Shown: positions 33,215 to 41,770, counted from the first letter of the stretch. The stretch: DNA of 53,638 bases from Syntrophus sp. (in: bacteria) (GCA_013824835.1 PNOM01000009.1:1-53638), one strand, 5' to 3'. Program-made: numbers and translations. The notes: generated by a model not told the origin, from the letters alone.

Positions 33215-34246
33215 GTGCTCACGATCGGCAATCTCACATTACCCCTCCCCTGCATACTTGCTCCCATGGCAGGTGTAAGCGATCTGCCTTTCCGCACCAT
33301 TACCCGCGCCTTCGGCGCTCCCTTCGCCTTTACAGAGATGATCGATGTGCGGGCCTTAAGCCACCGGGACAAGAGGACCCGCCATATGCTTTCCTCTGCC
33401 CCTGATGACCGCCCCCTCGGCATACAATTACTGGGCAATGATGAAACGCATATTTTAAAAACCCTTGATGTCCTTGAGGAATATGACTTTGACCTTCTTG
33501 ATTTCAATGCTGCCTGCCCAACCCCCAAGGTCACACGAAAAGGCAAGGGGGCTGCGCTCCTCAGGGAACCGCACAGGATCGGGGAACTCCTCAAGGTGAT
33601 GGTTGATCATTCAAAAGTCCCTGTTACGGTAAAGATCAGGACCGGATGGGACCTTGCTTCAGTGAACGCCCGGGAGGTGGCCCTCATCGCAGAGGACGCG
33701 GGCATCAGCGGGCTCTTCATCCATGGAAGGACAAAGCAACAGGGATACAGCGGGATTGTAGATTACCGGATAATAAAGGATGTGAAGGATGCCCTGCGCA
33801 TACCGGTGATCGCAAGCGGCGATAACCTCTCTGTACCGTCCATCACACGGATGTTTGAAGAGACGGGATGCGATGGGGTAGTAATCGCCCGGGGCGCCCT
33901 TGGAAACCCCTGGATATTCAGGGATATCATCCGGTTCCTTCAGGATGGCGCCCTTTGTGAACGGCCTGACGTGAATGAACGTATTGCGGTAATGAAGGAT
34001 CACCTGAATCTGTCTATCAGACATTACGGCGAACGAAGGGGTGTGAGTATCTTCCACAAATTCTTCATCTGGTACACGAGGGAGCTGCGGGGTGCAAAAC
34101 CCTTCCGGGACCGGGCCTTCCATGCAGACAATGGAGAGGTTATTTTTAACATTATCGACGAATTGCACACCCTCGGCGCCAGCGGATCAAACCCGGGGGA
34201 TTATACGGGCGGTCCCGTCAAAGCCTTTCCGGAACCGGATTTTTAA
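33215..34246 (+). CDS. dus: tRNA-dihydrouridine synthase
   Basis: A 343-residue Dus enzyme that uses FMN and NADPH to reduce uridines in the tRNA D-loop. Motifs are LAPMAGVSDLPFRTITRAFG near the start, FNAACPTPKVTRKGKGAALL with the active-site Cys, KIRTGWD, FIHGRTKQQGYSG, IPVIASGDN and VVIARGALGNPWIFRDI. GTG 33215 is forced: an in-frame TAA ends at 33211 and the next start would cut the APMAG motif. No Shine-Dalgarno is present and the promoter -10 ends six bases upstream, so the mRNA may be leaderless. Confidence 0.93.
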   Translation: MLTIGNLTLPLPCILAPMAGVSDLPFRTITRAFGAPFAFTEMIDVRALSHRDKRTRHMLSSAPDDRPLGIQLLGNDETHILKTLDVLEEYDFDLLDFNAACPTPKVTRKGKGAALLREPHRIGELLKVMVDHSKVPVTVKIRTGWDLASVNAREVALIAEDAGISGLFIHGRTKQQGYSGIVDYRIIKDVKDALRIPVIASGDNLSVPSITRMFEETGCDGVVIARGALGNPWIFRDIIRFLQDGALCERPDVNERIAVMKDHLNLSIRHYGERRGVSIFHKFFIWYTRELRGAKPFRDRAFHADNGEVIFNIIDELHTLGASGSNPGDYTGGPVKAFPEPDF

Positions 34247-34347
34247 GTCCCCTTTCGTTCCTGGAAAGGACATCCAGGGCGCCGAAATCCATTGACAAAT
34301 CCCCTCCAATACTATAAGTATAAAAGGTTGTCGATTCAGCGCTATGT

Positions 34348-34546
34348 TAAACCCAGATAAGTCGTTAGAGCATGGTGTCGGGGTAATCCTTAAGCAAACC
34401 GTCGTGAGGCGAGGAAGCTCGGTCTTTTGCATAAGCAAAAGTTACGAAGCCGAACGCGAGCGATTGTAGCCGCTGGAGCGTAATGAGCATGTTTGCGTGG
34501 AATATCCCGACACAGATGCTCGTTCTAATGGAAAATCTGGGTTAAT
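34348..34546. repeat. Large imperfect palindromic element (MITE-like)
   Basis: The ends AACCCAGAT (34350-34358) and ATCTGGGTT (34535-34543) are inverted repeats. Further matching inner blocks are TTAGA, GCAT and GTGTCGGG near each end. The centre is a perfect CTTTTGC-ATAA-GCAAAAG hairpin near 34425. It fills most of the gap between dus and the spermidine-synthase-like gene. No coding signal is seen. Confidence 0.65.
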
Positions 34547-34596
34547 ATTTTGAGTTTTATAACAAAACTTAACAGTCCGGGAGGTATTGCATACTG

Positions 34597-36147
34597 ATGA
34601 GCCTATTGGAAGCCTATATTATTACGTTTATCGCAAGTTTCTGCACCCTGGTTATTGAAATGGTGGCCGGCCGCATACTTGCACCTTTTGTCGGCGTCTC
34701 TATTTATACATGGACAAGCATCATAGGGGTTATACTCGCAGGCATAAGCATCGGCGCATATATTGGAGGGAAACTGGTAGACAGGTTTCCTGCAAGAAAA
34801 ACCCTCGGATGGCTGCTTCTTTTATCAGGCATCACTGCCCTTTCCATTATCCCCCTTACCTATTTGGTGGCATCCTACCGTTTCCCCCTTTCCCTCATGC
34901 TCCGCATTTTTCTTGTAACCACCATCATCTTCTTTCTTCCCGGCTGTGTTCTCGGGACAATCTCGCCGGTCGTCGTACGTCTTACCCTTAAAGATTTAGA
35001 CAAGGCAGGGAACGTGATAGGCAAGATATACGCCCTCTCAACCCTCGGGGCGATTATAGGGACCTTTGTAACGGGATTCTTTCTCATATCATGGATGGGA
35101 ACACGGATGATTATTCTGTCCATGGGGATCATCCTTCTCCTCGCCTCAGTCTTCTCCGGCTCCCTGTTCAAGACAAAGAAGTCCGTGGCACTTTTCATTA
35201 TTATTGCCCTGCCCTGTGTATGGGCCATTTACAGCTTTCTCTACAAACCCAAACTCACGGATCAGACATACCTTTACAGGGAAAGTGATTACTTCACCAT
35301 AAAACTGATAAATACTACCAGCAATGACAAAACAACGCCTCTTCAGGCCATGGTGCTCGATAACCTGATACATTCCTATGTCTCCCTCGATAATCCCCAA
35401 CACATCGAATATGAGTATGAAAAGATCTACTCGGACGTCCTTAAATGGAAGTTCGGCAAGGATCAGGCTTTCAAGAGTCTCACCATAGGGGGCGGAGGTT
35501 ATACCTTTCCAAGGTATATGGAAGTCTTCTACCCCAATGCCCAGATCGATGTAGTTGAGATCGATCCCGAAGTAACCCGGATCGTATACAGTCATCTCGG
35601 GTTGCCGAAGGATACGCGGATCAGAACATTCAATACGGACGGCAGATGGTTTGTCATGAACAGCAAGGATAAGTATGACCTTATCTTTACCGATGCCTTT
35701 AACGACCTTTCCATACCCTACCATCTCACCACAAAGGAGTACGCCCAGGAACTGAAAAAGGTCCTCAACCCTGACGGCATAGTAATGTCCAACATTATTG
35801 ATAATTTCCAGAAAGGAGCATTTCTTCCCTCCTATATCCGAACCTTGCGTGAGGTATTCGGTGAAAAAAACGTCTTTCTTCTCTCCGTAAGCCCGGATTT
35901 CAAGAATACACAGATCAGCACCTTCATTGTGGTTGCCGGCAACGGGAATATTGACATCAAGGATTTCGATGCCCGTGTAAAAAGCCACTTAAAGGGTCAT
36001 GCCACATCTGCATTAGTGCCTGAAGAGATGATGGAGGAATTTATGAAAACACGGCATTCCATCGTCATACGGGATGATCATGCACCCATTGACAATCTTA
36101 TTGCCCCGATCTTCGAGGAAAGATTCGGTTATAACAGGAAGAGTTAA
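34597..36147 (+). CDS. Membrane-fused spermidine synthase-like protein
   Basis: A 516-residue protein with about seven N-terminal transmembrane helices (1-215; start SLLEAYIITFIASFCTLVIE, motif AGRILAPFVGVSIYTWTS) fused to a Rossmann methyltransferase-like domain (about 230-510). The latter has LTIGGGGYTFPRYMEVFYPN, then VVEIDPEVTRIVYSHLGLP and DLIFTDAFNDLSIPYHL. Such fused MFS/SpeE-like proteins are common, but their aminopropyl-transfer activity is mostly untested. A spermidine product is therefore inference. Ribosome site GGGAGG lies 14 bases before the ATG. Confidence 0.85.
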   Translation: MSLLEAYIITFIASFCTLVIEMVAGRILAPFVGVSIYTWTSIIGVILAGISIGAYIGGKLVDRFPARKTLGWLLLLSGITALSIIPLTYLVASYRFPLSLMLRIFLVTTIIFFLPGCVLGTISPVVVRLTLKDLDKAGNVIGKIYALSTLGAIIGTFVTGFFLISWMGTRMIILSMGIILLLASVFSGSLFKTKKSVALFIIIALPCVWAIYSFLYKPKLTDQTYLYRESDYFTIKLINTTSNDKTTPLQAMVLDNLIHSYVSLDNPQHIEYEYEKIYSDVLKWKFGKDQAFKSLTIGGGGYTFPRYMEVFYPNAQIDVVEIDPEVTRIVYSHLGLPKDTRIRTFNTDGRWFVMNSKDKYDLIFTDAFNDLSIPYHLTTKEYAQELKKVLNPDGIVMSNIIDNFQKGAFLPSYIRTLREVFGEKNVFLLSVSPDFKNTQISTFIVVAGNGNIDIKDFDARVKSHLKGHATSALVPEEMMEEFMKTRHSIVIRDDHAPIDNLIAPIFEERFGYNRKS

Positions 36148-36192
36148 CAAACTATTGATTTAATCTTCCATTTCTTTTATTATTATAGAAAT

Positions 36193-36265
36193 GCGGGTAT
36201 AGCTCAGATGGCAGAGTGCAAGCTTCCCAAGCTCGAGGTCGCGGGTTCGATCCCCGTTGCCCGCT
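36193..36265 (+). tRNA. tRNA-Gly (anticodon CCC)
   Basis: A 73-nt cloverleaf: acceptor GCGGGTA / TGCCCGC with discriminator T, D-arm GCTC...GAGT, anticodon loop TTCCCAA (anticodon CCC) on a five-base stem with one mismatch, and T-arm with GGTTCGATCC. CCA is not encoded. The 260 bp after it (36268-36529) show no gene. Confidence 0.92.
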
Positions 36266-36529
36266 TTATATAACCCCTATAATTTCAATAGATATGTTGC
36301 TAATAACCCGTTCCCAAGTCGTTCCGGCGACTATCCGATGAAATTGCAAGGGCTTGCAAAAACCTCATAGCTTGCGGGGTGAAAGACAGATTGCTTTTCC
36401 ACCTCCTTCCTCAACTCCTCAGATGTAATATTTTCTGCAATGGTGTATAGTTCTATGTATAATCAAGATTGTACGGAATAGATAATATGGTAGCGAGGTC
36501 ATGAACTATTTTTTAACTGGACACAGCCA

Positions 36530-37297
36530 ATGATAACTGCAGGCATCTATGGGCTCATAGGCGGGGCGGCGCTCTTCATTGGGGTCTTGATCGGCCTTTA
36601 TATGAAGGTGTCCAAAAGGGTGGTAGGGTCAGTCATGGCCTTCGGTTCAGGCGTACTTATCTCAGCTCTCACATTTGACCTGATGGAGAAGGCCTATCAA
36701 TTGGGTGGGTTCGATTCGGTGTCAATTGGGTTCATAGCCGGTGCAGTGATGTTTGTTGGCGGGGACTATGTGATCGACCGTTACGGCGGACACTTTCGCA
36801 AACGTGGGCATGGGATGCAACATGCAGCTAAAAAAGCCGCTGCTGGGAACACGCAGCTTGCCAGTTCCGGCTCTGCCATCTTCCTGGGAGCGCTCTTAGA
36901 CGGTATCCCTGAATCAGCGGCCATCGGCGTTGGGTTGGCAACCGGCCAAGGTGTTGGTTTCATCATGCTGGTTGCGGTGTTTCTCAGTAACTTGCCTGAA
37001 GGCATTTCCGGAGCAATAGGGATGAAAAAGACGGGCCGGTCGTATCGTTATATTATGACGGTCTGGGGTATAACAGTTATAATGTCCGGTATCGCTGCTG
37101 CACTGGGCTATACTTTTTTAGGTCACGCATCCAAGGACGCCATCGCTGCAACACTATCGCTGGCAGCCGGGGCTGTTCTGGCGATGATCGCCGACACGAT
37201 GATACCAGAAGCATTCGAGGAGGGCGGCAGGTTCGTGGCGCTGGTCACGGTAGCTGGTTTCCTGCTGGCTTTTGTTATTAGTCACTTAGCAGGATAG
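36530..37297 (+). CDS. ZIP family metal transporter
   Basis: A 255-residue membrane protein with about eight helices. The ZIP signatures are LDGIPESAAIGVGLATGQG (helix IV) and LSNLPEGISGAIGMKKTG (helix V), which hold the metal-binding acidic residues, and an internal His/Arg-rich loop (GGHFRKRGHGMQHAAKKA). ZIP proteins import Zn2+, Fe2+ or similar ions from the periplasm into the cytoplasm. No ribosome site is obvious before the ATG at 36530. The following 106 bp before the pseudogene hold no gene. Confidence 0.88.
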   Translation: MITAGIYGLIGGAALFIGVLIGLYMKVSKRVVGSVMAFGSGVLISALTFDLMEKAYQLGGFDSVSIGFIAGAVMFVGGDYVIDRYGGHFRKRGHGMQHAAKKAAAGNTQLASSGSAIFLGALLDGIPESAAIGVGLATGQGVGFIMLVAVFLSNLPEGISGAIGMKKTGRSYRYIMTVWGITVIMSGIAAALGYTFLGHASKDAIAATLSLAAGAVLAMIADTMIPEAFEEGGRFVALVTVAGFLLAFVISHLAG

Positions 37298-37403
37298 CAG
37301 CTTGTAAGCATTTTGGTGCGATGTTCTCAATGCTGATACACTTCCTTCCTGAAAGAGAGAGTGGGTTTTACTTTTTAATGTAATATTTTCAAATCCTTCG
37401 CTA

Positions 37404-37582
37404 TTAATCTTTGAGAAACATCGCGCCTCTCTCCGTGAAAACCTTATCATCTTCCTTTTGCTCATCGAGAGCCATCAAGAGATATGGGCCTCTCCACCCA
37501 CCTTCATCCAGCAAGATTCTGATGGGCTGAGGTTCGCGTCCTTGCAGGAACTGTTTGATGTCTTTTCGCTTACTTCAAACAT
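37404..37582 (-). pseudogene. HesB-like (IscA family) selenoprotein remnant, frameshifted
   Basis: An ATG at 37582 with AAGGAAGG ahead of it opens MFEVSEK, the usual HesB-like start. After codon 7 the homologous frame shifts: from 37562 it reads DIKQFLQGREPQPIRILLDE, then GGWRGPYLLMALDEQKED and DKVFTERGAMFLKD, ending at TAA 37404. About four residues and the frame are lost near 37562, and the C-terminal third is missing. In HesB-like selenoproteins as I recall them, the residue in the GG-x-x-GP motif is selenocysteine; here the codon is TGG (Trp). It is most likely a decayed gene. Confidence 0.7.
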
Positions 37583-37612
37583 GCAGCCTTCCTTACCGTG
37601 ATTTAACGCCTC

Positions 37613-37640
37613 TTGACACCTCTCCTATATATGGTATAAT
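37613..37640 (+). promoter_or_regulatory. Promoter of the tumE-tumA pair with operator-like palindrome
   Basis: TTGACA (37613-37618), 16-bp spacer, TATAAT (37635-37640). The inverted repeat GGTAT-AATC-ATACC overlaps the -10 and the predicted start, as expected for autorepression by the antitoxin. The expected start is two or three bases before the tumE ATG. Confidence 0.72.
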
Positions 37641-37649
37641 CATACCAAT

Positions 37650-37937
37650 ATGAAAGCCCGGCCTGCCTATCAGGTTAAGGAGTATATGGCCGATGGTTCT
37701 ATTGAAGAAATCAAGATATGGCAGATTCCAAGGACAGAAGACAAGCCCCATGGTCTTAAATACTCCTTTGTCTACATTGTAGCCAATGAAAGGGTGATAG
37801 GCTATGACAATTTTGAAGGCAAAGGGGATCACCGGCATTACGAGGGCAAGGAATATGCATACGCCTTTGAAAACCTGGAAAAGCTCTGGCATGATTTCAA
37901 GGAAGACGTTCAGCGATTCAAGGAGGACATACGATGA
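37650..37937 (+). CDS. TumE-family toxin (DUF6516)
   Basis: A 95-residue protein with the TumE family pattern DGSIEEIKIWQIP, YSFVYIVANERVIGYDNFEG and KGDHRHYEGKEY, followed by a charged helix. As a type II toxin-antitoxin toxin its target is, to my knowledge, not settled. The antitoxin gene overlaps its end by four bases. The family's usual start is just before the DGS motif, so ATG 37650 fits, although no Shine-Dalgarno is present; ATG 37686 with AAGGAG would cut this part. The mRNA is probably leaderless. Confidence 0.85.
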   Translation: MKARPAYQVKEYMADGSIEEIKIWQIPRTEDKPHGLKYSFVYIVANERVIGYDNFEGKGDHRHYEGKEYAYAFENLEKLWHDFKEDVQRFKEDIR

Positions 37938-38308
37938 AGGTAAAGAATATAAAGATTGCCGTAAAATCTGAAGATGAGTTATTCCAGGAAGTCAAGAACG
38001 TGTGGGGTAAAGCAGAAAAAGGCGAAAAGCTGAAAAAGCATGAGGGTCTCTACTTTGAAAACCTTGAAGCAATGAGAAAGGTTCTCACGGAAAACCGCCT
38101 CACGATGTTGAAGGTCATTCGGAAAGAACACCCCGCGTCAATATACGAACTGGCAAAACTTCTGAAACGGGATGCAAAGAACACCTTTGACGACATTCAT
38201 TTTCTTGCAGAAGTCGGCCTTATCGAATTGAAAAAAACCAAAGAAGGCAGAGAGCGCACCACCCCTATTGTCAATTATGAAAAGATTCTCCTTGAGATTT
38301 CCGTCTAA
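37934..38308 (+). CDS. TumA-like antitoxin, HTH DNA-binding protein
   Basis: A 124-residue protein with a winged-helix-like domain (about 55-110): LTENRLTMLKVIRKEHPASI, then YELAKLLKRDAKNTFDDIHF and LAEVGLIELKKTKEGRERTT. This matches the DNA-binding partner of TumE (HVO_A0114-like). It starts at ATGA overlapping the toxin stop, with a GGAGG in the toxin end. It would neutralise the toxin and repress the shared promoter at the GGTAT-ATACC palindrome. In this pair the toxin comes first. Confidence 0.85.
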   Translation: MKVKNIKIAVKSEDELFQEVKNVWGKAEKGEKLKKHEGLYFENLEAMRKVLTENRLTMLKVIRKEHPASIYELAKLLKRDAKNTFDDIHFLAEVGLIELKKTKEGRERTTPIVNYEKILLEISV

Positions 38309-38460
38309 AGGATCGCCATGAAACAGCGAGCTTTACTTTCTCTCGCTCCTGCATTAAAATAACGATTGAACAGGCCGCTCATAATGATTCTTTAAAACGT
38401 TATGGCAATAGAGCCTTATATTGCAATACATAATTTTCACACCTGACAATGGAGGCGTTC

Positions 38461-38844
38461 ATGTCAGACAGAAAAACCATCCTCCTCGTTGAAGACGAGC
38501 CTTTGATCCGCCTTACCGAAACCAGAATGCTCGAAAAGGAAGGCTATGTCGTAATTTGTGCATCCAGCGGCGAAAAGGCCCTCGAAATTACACAAAACGG
38601 CTATTCTATCGATCTTATTCTCATGGACATTGATCTGGGAAAAGGCATGGATGGTGCCGAAACTGCCCGGGAGATCCTCAAGGACCACAATATACCCATC
38701 ATGTTCCTTTCCTCCCATACCGAAAAAGAAATCGTTGAAAAAACAGCGAAGCTTTCTTACAACTATCAGAGAATGAGTACATACGCTATGACAATCTGCC
38801 CCTTGAAACAAAGGACGGCAGGCGCATCGACGTTGAGTTTGTGA
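38461..38844 (+). CDS. Truncated receiver domain (5' part of a broken hybrid kinase)
   Basis: Residues 1-98 are a normal receiver start (ILLVEDEPLIRLTETRMLE, phospho-Asp56 in LILMDIDLG, Thr/Ser in IMFLSSHTE). It breaks off after VEKTAKLSY, before the last strand and helix with the conserved Lys region. The last 30 codons are read in the wrong frame of a PAS domain that continues in the next gene. So this is the 5' end of a larger hybrid kinase after an internal deletion. GGAGG lies five bases before ATG 38461. It is probably not a working receiver. Confidence 0.75.
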   Translation: MSDRKTILLVEDEPLIRLTETRMLEKEGYVVICASSGEKALEITQNGYSIDLILMDIDLGKGMDGAETAREILKDHNIPIMFLSSHTEKEIVEKTAKLSYNYQRMSTYAMTICPLKQRTAGASTLSL

Positions 38845-40358
38845 GCAATGTGTATTCAGTCGGCGAGGAGAAGACTATTCAGTGCAATATCCGCGATATA
38901 ACAGCACATAAGGCTGCGGCCAAGGCGCTCACCCAGGAAGCAGAACGGGCGAAGGATGTTCTGGAGAGTATCAGCGATGCCTTTATGTCCATGGACAATA
39001 ACTTTGTAGCGACCTATTTCAATTGCGCAGCAGAACGGATGTTAAAGCGGCAGAGCCATGAAGTGGTCGGGCAATACCTCTTCGATGCCTTTCCGGAAGC
39101 AAGGGGATCCGTATTTGAAGAAAAGTACCTGCAGGCTGTTAAAGAAAAGACCTCCATGTCCTTTGTCACTTATTTTAATGTCGAGCCTTACTGCGACTGG
39201 TATGAAGTACAGGTTTATTCATGGGAAGAGGGTATTTCTGTATATTTCCAGGTCATCACTGAACGTAAGCAAATCGAGGATGCCCAATTGTTCCTCCTGC
39301 AAAGCAATTGGGCAAGCGAGGACTTCTTCGAATCCCTGGCGCGCTACCTGGCTGAGACCCTGAGTATGGACTTTGTCTGTATTGACAGTCTGGAGGGGGA
39401 TTGTCTGTCCGCCAGGACAGTGGCCGTCTACTTCGATGGCAAGTTCGAGGATAACATATCCTATGCCCTGAAAGATACCCCCTGTGGTGATGTGGCAGGA
39501 AAAACGATCTGTTCTTTTCCGAGGGATGTTCGCCATTTATTCCCACAGGATGTAGTGCTCCAGGAGATGGTGGCAGAGGGGTATATGGGAACCACCCTCT
39601 GGAGTTCCAAGGGGCAGCCAATCGGCCTGATTGCCTTGATCAGCCGCAAACCCCTTTCAAACCCACACCTGGTGGAATTAATTCTGAAACTGGTTGGCGT
39701 GCGCGCAGCTGGCGAACTGGAGCGCAGAGACGTCGAGGAACAGGTTAAATCCTCACTCGAAGAAAAGAAAATCCTTCTAAAAGAGGTTCACCACCGCATC
39801 AAGAACAATATGAGCGTGGTCGTGAGCTTGTTGTCGCTCCACGCAGAAAAAATGAATGACCCATCAGCTATTGCTGCTCTTGAGGATGCGGAAAACCGTG
39901 TCCAGAGCATGATGGTTCTCTATGATAAGTTGTATAGATCTGCTGATTTCAGAGAGATATCATCAAAGGAATACCTTACCTCTTTGATTGATGAAATTGT
40001 AAGCAATTTCTCTAACCGGTGGATAGTCACCATTGAAAAGCAAATTGATGACTTTATCCTTGACGCGAAGACCTTATCCCCCATGGGCATGATTCTTAAT
40101 GAGCTGCTTACAAACACAATGAAATATGCATTTACCGGAAGGGATAATGGGTTGATACAGGTCTCCTTTTCGTTAAAAGACAATCATGCAATACTCATTA
40201 TTGAGGATAACGGCATAGGTATTCCTGAATCAGTTGATATCGCAACATCCACTGGGTTCGGGTTACAGCTTGTTGGCATGCTCACAGAACAGCTTGGAGG
40301 AACGATTAGAATTGAACGTCAGAATGGGTCAGCATTCATTCTGGAATTTAACGTATAA
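38841..40358 (+). CDS. PAS-GAF HisKA_2 histidine kinase (3' part of a broken hybrid kinase)
   Basis: 505 residues from GTG 38841, which overlaps the previous stop (GTGA). Upstream in the same frame, without a start, lies YIRYDNLPLETKDGRRIDV, the middle of a PAS domain, so the N-terminus is missing. What remains is the PAS end (VEEKT-like to QCNIRDIT), a second PAS (about 40-145), a GAF-like domain (about 150-295), and a HisKA_2 kinase with LLKEVHHRIKNNMSVVVSLL and MGMILNELLTNTMKYAF plus IEDNGIGIPE. It may still be translated by coupling. Confidence 0.8.
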   Translation: MSNVYSVGEEKTIQCNIRDITAHKAAAKALTQEAERAKDVLESISDAFMSMDNNFVATYFNCAAERMLKRQSHEVVGQYLFDAFPEARGSVFEEKYLQAVKEKTSMSFVTYFNVEPYCDWYEVQVYSWEEGISVYFQVITERKQIEDAQLFLLQSNWASEDFFESLARYLAETLSMDFVCIDSLEGDCLSARTVAVYFDGKFEDNISYALKDTPCGDVAGKTICSFPRDVRHLFPQDVVLQEMVAEGYMGTTLWSSKGQPIGLIALISRKPLSNPHLVELILKLVGVRAAGELERRDVEEQVKSSLEEKKILLKEVHHRIKNNMSVVVSLLSLHAEKMNDPSAIAALEDAENRVQSMMVLYDKLYRSADFREISSKEYLTSLIDEIVSNFSNRWIVTIEKQIDDFILDAKTLSPMGMILNELLTNTMKYAFTGRDNGLIQVSFSLKDNHAILIIEDNGIGIPESVDIATSTGFGLQLVGMLTEQLGGTIRIERQNGSAFILEFNV

Positions 40359-40434
40359 TTCTAATTCTAAATCAAAGATGATATCAAGGCAAAGACGGCA
40401 AGACGGATATATTGAGGAGGGCTGTAAAACCAAA

Positions 40435-40508
40435 TGCGCCCGGCAAGAATCGAACTTGCAACCTTTGGATTCGTAGTCCAACACTCTATCCAATTGAGCT
40501 ACGGGCGC
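40435..40508 (-). tRNA. tRNA-Arg (anticodon ACG)
   Basis: A 74-nt cloverleaf on the minus strand: acceptor GCGCCCG / CGGGCGC with discriminator A, D-arm GCTC...GAGT, anticodon stem TTGGA / TCCAA with loop CTACGAA (ACG), and T-arm with AGTTCGATTC. CCA is not encoded. Confidence 0.93.
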
Positions 40509-40607
40509 CTGATTGAGTTATCATAATACCACATTTGCGGGAAAAACGGGTGACATTTATTACACATTTTTTCTCTTTCCTGCGGCACTATATGGCTACA
40601 CATATAA

Positions 40608-40650
40608 TGAACTACCCCGCAGCAGGGTTGCGAGGCATCTATTGATTGAA
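40608..40650. repeat. REP-like CCCCGCAGCAGGGTTGCGAGG element
   Basis: This copy belongs to the hairpin family at 18910 and 20351 (CTACCCCG, stem CGCAGC/GTTGCG, CTATTGATTGA). It lies in the 220-bp gap between tRNA-Arg and the glycine-zipper gene; nothing else is seen there except an AAGGAGG before the next gene. Confidence 0.6.
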
Positions 40651-40727
40651 AGAAGACAAAAACAGACGTATACTATATACACTATTGTAATAGCAGCAAG
40701 GCAACGGGAAGAACTAAGGAGGATGGT

Positions 40728-41120
40728 ATGAAAAGGATAGTTATGGCGGTTTTAATATGTGCAGTTGGATTTATGGGATATTCCTGTGCAACTGTTGACG
40801 GCATGAGCGACACCACAAAGGGCGCTGCTATAGGAGCTGGTCTCGGTGCAATAGCAGGACAGGTAATAGGGGGTAATACAGCGGGGACTCTTATAGGTGT
40901 TGCAGCAGGCGCCCTTGGAGGGGCCATTGTCGGCCATGAAATGGATTATCAGAAGCAGCAGAAACAGAATGAGATGCAGCGTCAACAGGCAGTTGCTGCG
41001 CCGCCTCCCTATCCAGATGACGTGCCGCCCGGACAGTGGGTGCAGGTGCCCGGACAGTGGGTTAACGGCAGATGGGTACCGGCCCACAGGGCATGGGTAC
41101 CCCTTAATCCCCCCCAATAA
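40728..41120 (+). CDS. Glycine-zipper lipoprotein with YXWVP tail
   Basis: A 130-residue lipoprotein (MGYSCATVDG, Cys20). Its glycine-zipper segment (AAIGAGLGAIAGQVIGGNTA, GTLIGVAAGALGGAIVG) is like those of SlyB/RcsF-neighbour proteins. A Gln-rich coil and a C-terminus of repeated GQWVQVP/GQWVNGRWVP units follow. Such proteins sit in the outer membrane; function unknown. AAGGAGG precedes the ATG. A second exported protein follows 61 bp downstream. Confidence 0.85.
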   Translation: MKRIVMAVLICAVGFMGYSCATVDGMSDTTKGAAIGAGLGAIAGQVIGGNTAGTLIGVAAGALGGAIVGHEMDYQKQQKQNEMQRQQAVAAPPPYPDDVPPGQWVQVPGQWVNGRWVPAHRAWVPLNPPQ

Positions 41121-41181
41121 GATATTTGTGAGGGATGGTTGGATCAGTGATACCACATAACGAACTACAGGAGGCCACACA

Positions 41182-41751
41182 ATGAAGCGTTTTTCTACGG
41201 CTGTCTTTTGTATTGCCTTTATATTAACCTTTGCAGCAGCAACGAACCTATGGGCGCAGAATCCCTCTAAAACAAAGGTTTTGAACAAGACCTATCAGGA
41301 GAAATCATTAGGATATGCCATATCATACCCCGGCAATTGGGCATATGTCTCCCCGACTGCCCATTCGGTTGTATTTGGTCCCCGGAAAGGCGTGGACGGG
41401 GATCCGGTGGTAAGCATTCAGAACCTTAATACTATAACGATAAAGGGCAGAAAATATAAAGATGCCGACTCGGTTATAGAGTACCTCGCAAACCAGCTCA
41501 AGGTAGCAAAAGAGGTTATCGTCTATGAAACCAGTCCCTACACCCATGACAAGGGTGGGGCAAAGCTGGCGGGAAAAATGTTCGGCGCTGAGTATGCATT
41601 GAATAATGAGAGATACAAACAGTGGATCATTGTTCTTCCAAGGAGCACCGGTGAAGTGATCCATGTCTGGTCGTATACCTCGCCAATAAAGATGTATGAG
41701 AAAAACCTTGGTGTTGCCCAGAATATACTCAATTCCTGGATCGTACAGTAG
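41182..41751 (+). CDS. Exported PsbP/DcrB-like protein
   Basis: A 189-residue protein with a signal peptide (cleaved after LWAQ). One domain starts SLGYAISYPGNWAYVSPTAH, then VVSIQNLNTITIKGR, VIVYETSPYTHDKGGAKLAG and LPRSTGEVIHVWSYTSPIKM. The fold hint is PsbP/DcrB-like, a broad family with no defined role. GGAGG is placed before the ATG. Confidence 0.72.
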   Translation: MKRFSTAVFCIAFILTFAAATNLWAQNPSKTKVLNKTYQEKSLGYAISYPGNWAYVSPTAHSVVFGPRKGVDGDPVVSIQNLNTITIKGRKYKDADSVIEYLANQLKVAKEVIVYETSPYTHDKGGAKLAGKMFGAEYALNNERYKQWIIVLPRSTGEVIHVWSYTSPIKMYEKNLGVAQNILNSWIVQ

Positions 41752-41770
41752 GAACCGGACAATCAAGATC

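Noticed and set aside
34292..34318. TTGACA...TATAAG pair before the palindromic element
   Set aside because: The 15-bp spacer and the distance of nearly 300 bp to the next gene make it a weak promoter candidate.
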